From: Nemertoderma westbladi
Lineage: Eukaryota > Xenacoelomorpha > Nemertodermatida > Nemertodermatidae
DNA length: 37,733 nucleotides
Direction: 5' to 3'
Assembly: GCA_032718475.1 (NCBI GenBank)
Contig: JAUCBJ010002398.1
Coordinates: forward strand, 1 to 37,733
The notes under the pieces are model-generated. The model was given only the letters and a program-made list of their open reading frames with translations. It was not told the origin of the DNA and searched no databases. How positions within the stretch are numbered: position 1 is the first letter of the stretch; every line of letters begins with the position of its first letter. The position numbers and the translations under genes were made by a program. This document shows positions 31,836 through 37,733 of this stretch, piece after piece.

Positions 31836-33960
31836 ACTATGAAAGTTTTCAATTTCAAAAACGGATTGATGTACTCCAGTCAATGCATGAATAACAAATC
31901 AAGCGATTCTTTTTACCAGAATATAATAAAAACCTATAAGGAATCAGGCAAGAACCATATTCCCTGAAACCCAAACAAAAGCAATAAAAAATTAAAACAC
32001 TTATGTTACTTACATCAGTGAAAACATCAATAGCGTTGATAAAGCTAAAGAAGATCTCAAAGTGGATTAAAACACCAGCGAGAAGTACTAAAAGGACAAA
32101 ATTAAAGCAATTACAACTGTTCACATACAGCAATAGTGAAGACTTACCTTGCAAACTGTAAATTATGTGTCGGGATGAAAAATTTGTACCAAGGGGCAGC
32201 CAAAATATGATATGAGAGTCATGAAGAACATCTTGGGAAATGGAAAATGGAAATTATCCCTATAAAGAAAATATATGACAAGGTGCTACTCATAGAAACA
32301 TGGTAATTTTCACCCACCAAACTACACATAAGCATTAATAAAAATGTCCACTCATAAAGTGAGTGGAACATCTTTCAATTGTCCACTCATAAAATGAACT
32401 CCCTGCAGAAGTATAGTTGGGTATTCAAATTAGGAGTTAATTTTACTGACTGACCTCACCTTACAGAATCAGCCAAGAGAGTGGAGCCTTTGGGGTAATT
32501 GCTAATGACACATTCACCAATGACTTATGTGTACACAACTGACTATTATATGCATCAATGATAATGCATGATAGCTGTATCACTGTATCATGCATGGGCC
32601 CAATATCCAGCAAGATAATAACTATGATAATATTTGTATATTCAGCCAGATTTTAGGCTAGATAACAGGTAGGCAGACCAGCATAATCTTTTATCCACCC
32701 CCTAAACAAATAAGAGGTTAACTCATATTGGATATAATGTTGACATTTTTTATTTTTACGTTGTCTACCAGAAAGACTAAGTCCTATCAGATATTTGGAA
32801 AACTGCTCATCAAAAAAATTTACACATTTTAGTTCATATTTAAACATTAATTGCAACTGCCTTTGTTTGGTGATCATTTTAAAATTGTGTTTGTTTCTCG
32901 TAAAATGTCTCATAAAATTGCTGAAAGGTACAGGACAGGATCGTGCACCATGCTGATCTCTATGCTTACTTACATATCTAATTGCTTCCAATAATGTGTA
33001 TGTGAAGTTTATGATAATATTAATGTGCAGGTATAATGCAATGACTTTGACATAGGTTTCACAGTTATGAGTGAATGTACTTCGATAAATCCCTATACAA
33101 CTGCTACCCTACATCCACAAGCAACTGCGAACTCGTTTATCCCTTCCTCATAAATCATCTGCTCTTGTAGCGGTTACTGCACTGAATAAATCAATCATTA
33201 TATGGAGTTGACAGGTCAGGAGACTGGCATATTCCAACCAGATCCATCTTCGTCTTTTATCTTGTTGAACATTAATCTGTACATGGCATTCTTCCATGGT
33301 AGCTGTCTGGTGTAAATAAGCATATGGTCAGCCATGGGCAAGGCATTCCTAAAACATCTGGTAAAAGTATTGTCTTGATAATGTGGATGAATTAGGTATT
33401 TACAAAGGGATGATCGCCCAATTTGTCAGTATCTTCAATTCAACATTCAGTACAACTAATCCAATTTATAAGACGATAAATACTAACTTACTTATTATAC
33501 ATCATTATCCTGTAATAAAAAGTCAATGGATGTTCGACGGATGTAACAAAGGAATTTGAACATATATTTGGCAGCCTCAGTTGAAATCCTAACTACTGGA
33601 AGGTCAGGTAGATGGATATAATATATAACTCTATCACTCCGAATTTAAATTAGAGATAATAGAAGAATTTGAATTATCTTTGGCAACTTCAATTGTTTGC
33701 CTTTAATATAACAAACGTAAGGTCAGGTTATATTGTATTCTATATTCGTTTCTGTGTTTTTAATGCAGTAAGTGTAATATATATATACTTCATAATTTGT
33801 AATTTGATTTATGTCTAAATAACCACTGTAATAAAAATAAAATGCTTTCGAATTAGCATTAAACATAATCATGCCACCAGAACAAGTACATATAATTATT
33901 TACAAGTATTTACAGGTCGTTTTTAATGAGTTTTGGTGGGCTGATACCAAAATTTAAATA
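31836..33960. other. Intergenic region with unrecognised ORFs, no supported gene
   Basis: A 112-codon minus-strand frame (32653-32991) and a 99-codon one (31855-32154) show no domain I know. A short direct repeat GTCCACTCATAAA occurs twice near 32345 and 32379. Parts may be decayed retrotransposon. Confidence 0.4.
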
Positions 33961-33963
33961 TTT

Positions 33964-34064
33964 ATTGCAATATTGCCTATTGCACATTGCAATATTACAT
34001 ATTGCAATAAATTTGCATGATTATTCATTATGTTTGCATACCAACATTGTTGCCAATATAAATA
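33964..34064 (+). promoter_or_regulatory. Putative promoter of transporter gene B
   Basis: Three copies of the palindrome ATTGCAAT (33964-33971, 33986-33993, 34001-34008) are followed by ATTTGCAT (34011-34018, the POU octamer on the reverse strand) and GTTTGCAT (34032-34039). A TATA-like TATAAATA lies at 34057-34064, 78 bp before the ATG. Spacing suits transcription starting near 34090. ATTGCAAT resembles C/EBP-type sites. That identity is inference. Confidence 0.5.
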
Positions 34065-34141
34065 AATGTCAAAGGTGTTGATAAATTACAAATATAATAA
34101 TTTGGTAGCTTTCATCGAATAGATATTAAATACACTGCAAC

Positions 34142-34451
34142 ATGGATAACTCAGTTGCCAAAAATGGAACAAAAATTCAGCCAATGACAAAAGATGAGCA
34201 AAAATCGGAACTCAGTAAGATTGATACAGTCCCAGGGGCTGACAGTTATTGTGGATGGAGATGGATCCCACACTCAACCCTACAATGGTTCAATAAACCT
34301 GGGTGGTTGTTGGGTTTTCTTGGTTTATTTACATTGCTGCAGCAAATGCTAGTCAATGGATTTATAAATACTGGAATCACTGCCATAGAGAGAAGATTCC
34401 AGATGACCAGTACATATTCAGGAATTTTGGTTGCATTTTATGATGTAGGAG
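34142..34451 (+). CDS. Organic anion transporter (SLCO/OATP family), gene B, coding exon 1
   Basis: Residues 1-103 and one base of codon 104 of a 642-residue OATP paralogous to gene A. The N-terminus is hydrophilic. Then come YCGWRWIPHSTLQWFNKPGW, first span WLLGFLGLFTLLQQMLVNGF, INTGITAIERRFQMTSTYSG and ILVAFYDVGG. The start ATG at 34142 has A at -3 and G at +4. Donor GTAAGT at 34452 is phase 1, at the same codon as gene A, so the intron predates the duplication. Confidence 0.92.
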
Positions 34452-34620
34452 GTAAGTATGTATATTGACATATAAAAATAAGTATAACATCAGCTGGTAT
34501 TAATTTCACTAGTCCCAAATCATTGGCATCTGCTCTGTCAGATGTGTTTCATTCGTAATCGCTTTATATATAATACAAATAATTACTATAAACTTTACAT
34601 AATTTATTCACTTATTGCAG
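34452..34620 (+). other. Short intron of transporter gene B
   Basis: 169 bp, GTAAGT to CACTTATTGCAG. Joining gives codon G|GT (Gly), then VITLLPISYLGN, matching gene A. Confidence 0.9.
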
Positions 34621-36239
34621 GTGTCATTACCCTCCTACCAATCAGTTACCTTGGAAACAGGAACAAGGCGAAGTGGGTCGCTGCTGGTGCTGTTTCTCAA
34701 GGTATTGGATCATTTCTCTTCTTTCTGCCCCACATTCTAACTGATAAATATGTTGTAACAGGAGCCAAAGAGGCCAATTATTGTGGGACAACTGATACAT
34801 CAACAACCTGTTTACAAGAAGCTTCTCAATCACCTCTCAGCAACTATTTCTACCTCTTCTGTGTAGCGCAGCTTTTTAATGGAGTTGGTATGGCAGCTTT
34901 GAGTACTCTAGCTTACACACATTTGGATGAAAATGTTATGAGAAAAGACTCTCCTGTGTATTTGGGTCTGCTGTATGCAACAGCAGTTTTGGGACCAGCG
35001 CTAGGATTCGTACTTAGCGGGGTATTTCTCAACATACCTACCGATTTTGAACCACAAGGAGTAGACAAAGTATCAACACAGTTCGTTGGTGCATGGTGGT
35101 TAGGTTTCATTATTGGTGCTGTAATTTGTTTCATAATCGCCATCCCTCTAAGCTGTTTTCCAGAGAAACTTTCAACATACGAGAAGGCAAATACAGAGAG
35201 ATACAGTGAAGCTCACACCATTGACTCAATAGATGATGTTGTTTCTCAACCTGGTTTCGGTATTAGCATTAAAGATTTTCCCAAAGCTGTGTTCTTTCTC
35301 TTTCATAACCCAACATTCCTTCTTATGTGCTGCACAAGTGCTATAGAATCATTTGTAATTTCGGCTTTTGGAACATTTCTTGTGAAGTATATTGTGACCC
35401 AGTTTGGTGTGTCATCCAGTTGGGCATCTTATGTTATGGGGTTCATAATGGTCCCGGCAGGTGCTGGTGGAGCAATCGCTGGTAGTTTCATCTGTCGGCA
35501 GCTCAACCTCTCCTGTGTAGGTCTTATAAAAATGTGTATAATTTGTGCGACACTGACTGTTGTTTTAAGCACCAGCTTTTTCATTACATGCCCAGGAGTG
35601 CCGGTAGCTGGACTAAACGAGAATTATGGGAGTGGGGATCCAATAGATGTTGTCAATTTTGACAGCCTTTGCAACACAAACTGCTACTGTAGCCAATTGG
35701 TTTATCGGCCTGTCTGTGGCATTAATAACATCACCTATTTTTCGCCTTGCTATGCAGGTTGTGATGAAAACATGGAAAATTGTGGTTGTATTCCTGGAAT
35801 GGGAAAAACAGTAACCGAAAACGGATGTGCTCCAAATTGTCCTTACAAATATCTGTTTTACATTATTTTATCTCTTCAAATATTTTCATTTTTTGTGATG
35901 TCGATTCCTGGAATGCAAATCCTAATCAGATGTGTAACTACTGAACAACGAAGCATTGCACTCGGAGTCAATAATATCGGATATAAATTATTAGGGTCTA
36001 TCCCAGGTCCAATAATTATGGGTGTTCTTATAGACAGTGGTTGTGATGTGTGGCAAACGTCCTGTTCTGGAGATAAGTCATGTATAATCTATAATGATTA
36101 TTGGATGTCAAACTATTTTCTTATTGTAGTTGCTGTGTTGGCTACATTGAATACCACTGTGTTCATTGCTGCATACTTTGTTTATAAACCTCCCACCATT
36201 GTTAAAAATGATGTCAATTCCGAAATAACAACGCTGTAA
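34621..36239 (+). CDS. Organic anion transporter (SLCO/OATP family), gene B, coding exon 2
   Basis: Residues 104-642, ending at TAA. It carries the family signature FVGAWWLGF (residues about 258-266) in its usual form, LGPALGFVLSG, SWASYVMGFIMVPAGAGGA, and a Kazal-like extracellular loop (about 454-510) with CNTNCYCSQL, YRPVCG, CYAGC and CGC cysteines. IPGMQILIRCV, NNIGYKLLGSIPGPIIMG and a last span ending AAYFVYKPP follow. Twelve spans are expected. The protein aligns end to end with gene A. The substrate is unknown. Both genes are on the same strand, about 7 kb apart, and form a tandem pair. Confidence 0.94.
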
Positions 36240-36474
36240 TAATCGTACATTGTGATGTCCTCTTTTATCTAATTATATTTTGTTATAATTTATTGCATAT
36301 TTATATAGATGTAATATGTAATAGGGGTTGAATCCACTGCCTATCAACATATTAAACTGAAGAAATTAGCTCAGTATTTATAACCCACCACAAAGAAACA
36401 TCTCTAATGTATATTTATATTCATTTATGTTATTATTCAATATAATTATTATAATTTTATTATATATGGTTTTC

Positions 36475-36480
36475 AATAAA
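36475..36480 (+). terminator. Polyadenylation signal AATAAA of gene B
   Basis: AATAAA 236 bp after the stop codon, followed by a T/G-rich stretch (TTTTGATGTGTTTATTC, about 36499), the usual downstream element arrangement. It would end the gene B transcript near 36500. Confidence 0.6.
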
Positions 36481-36499
36481 ACAATGTACGATGATGAAT

Positions 36500-37733
36500 T
36501 TTGATGTGTTTATTCTTTTTATAACATATAGTCAAATTGTGTATTTTTTGTTATTTGTGAATAATATATTTCATTATGTTATTAAAACCAAAACAATAAA
36601 CAAGATTCAAGTACACAATAACATTTAGTTTAGTTTTTCCGGAGGCTTTTTAAAAATCATTCTTATAACGCTCTTTCATAGCTCTATAACTCTTTCCTAA
36701 ATCTTGTTTGGCTAATAATTTAGTCATGTAAATATCATATAAAACCACCCTTTCTTAGGTCAACCTTTCAAGGAATTAATTCTCATAACCCGATATATCC
36801 CTGATGAAATTTAGAAATTCTACAAATTGATTTGGAGAGAGGAGGTGATCTACAAAGTTGCGTATCTTTCTCAGGTTAACAGCTTCTCATGTGTTATGAA
36901 ATTATACTTGTTGCATAATACTGTGAATTGAATGAAATAGTAAATGAATTGCTGATTGCCCATTTTCCTCACGAAGTTTATTTTGGTGTGTTTTAATTTG
37001 CTATAATGAATGTTCATATGTTTTGTATTCTGGAAATAACAATTTTTAGAAACTGTGGTAAGTCAAGTAGCTGGTAGGTCATTCAACTGGTATGCTATCA
37101 AGAGCATGGCAAACAAAATTGGTTCTGAAAAGGTAGAAGTAACCAAATGAGGTTACTTGTCTCGCATTTAAGACAACTGACCTTTACTTTGCTCAACTTT
37201 CCTTTGAAGCGCCAGAACATGTGAGCCTGGTCTTTTCCGAACCAATTCTGGTTACCATCTATGCTCTCAATAGGATACCCGATGAATGACCTACCAACTA
37301 CCAATTAATAGCCATGACTATGATTGCACTGATCTAGGGAAAAAGGGTGCTTTCATTTCAGACTTTTATTTTGCATGTATCTATTAAATAATTGTGCAGA
37401 AATGGCATTGAATAAAGATATTTTGCCCATACAGATGCAGTCGAAGCAGTGAAAACAAGTGATAAACCTTTTTGGAAGGATGTAAAGGAAGTCTTTATTC
37501 CAGGCTTAATATAGCAGACCATAAAAATGAAAAAAATATATGTGAAACGAATATGGAATATCCTATATAATAAGTTTGGGCAGACCCAAGTATAATATTC
37601 CAAATGGGACCGGTAAAGGCAGGGCAGCGGTCACTGGGCCTTGTCCTCTGGCTAGCTGATAGGAAAAGTAAAAGGAAATCAGCTGGTGATATCCTAATAT
37701 GTCAAAATGGAGGTTATGCTCCATATATGTACA
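36500..37733. other. Intergenic, possible LINE relic
   Basis: No gene recognised. On the minus strand around 37200-37300 the frame IGYPIESIDGNQNWFGKDQ faintly resembles the IRDPIERLLHGNQNGFCKG segment of the LINE reverse transcriptase at about 16300-16360. It may be an old RT fragment, but the match is short. Confidence 0.3.

Noticed and set aside
32653-32991. 112-residue minus-strand ORF
   Set aside because: It has no recognisable domain or gene structure. It may be chance or retrotransposon debris.

Overview
This is a window of animal nuclear DNA, most likely from a marine invertebrate. The evidence is AT-rich sequence, genes split by GT-AG introns, Kazal-containing OATP transporters (an animal family), an Ig/fibronectin-III receptor, decayed non-LTR retrotransposons, a decayed MULE transposase, inverted-repeat elements and long C/G homopolymers. 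The species and phylum cannot be read from the sequence. Nothing prokaryotic (operon, RBS, CRISPR) is present.

Layout. 1-9.3 kb is a gene-free repeat landscape. It holds poly-C/poly-G tracts, a perfect 27-bp inverted repeat, a degenerate tandem family, a decayed MULE transposase (about 3640-5215) carrying a small inverted-repeat element with an apparent 9-bp target duplication, and a 1.5-kb tandem duplication (5665-8650) of a dispersed repeat. 9.3-20.1 kb is one receptor gene in two recognised coding exons (9306-10146 and 17987-20076). It encodes a signal peptide, Ig-like ectodomain, FN3 domain, one membrane span and a long cytoplasmic tail of about 25 short repeats. Its 7.8-kb intron is mostly a 32-bp minisatellite of about 150 units that starts at the exon boundary. 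Every typical unit copies the exon end plus the splice donor. An antisense LINE sits inside the array.

20.1-23.6 kb has no recognisable gene. 23.6-26.9 kb and 34.1-36.2 kb are two tandem SLCO/OATP-type transporter genes on the + strand. Each has two recognised coding exons, with the intron at the same codon and phase. The first gene's intron carries a 1-kb inverted-repeat element. A 126-bp patch is nearly identical between the paralogues. Between them lie a second LINE copy (minus strand) with another LINE nested in it, bounded by an 11-bp target duplication, and a plus-strand LINE endonuclease remnant. 36.5-37.7 kb is intergenic.

No functional link between the receptor and the transporters is evident. 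The most unusual feature is the splice-donor minisatellite. Its functional consequences (decoy splice sites, U1 binding) are inference and need transcript data.
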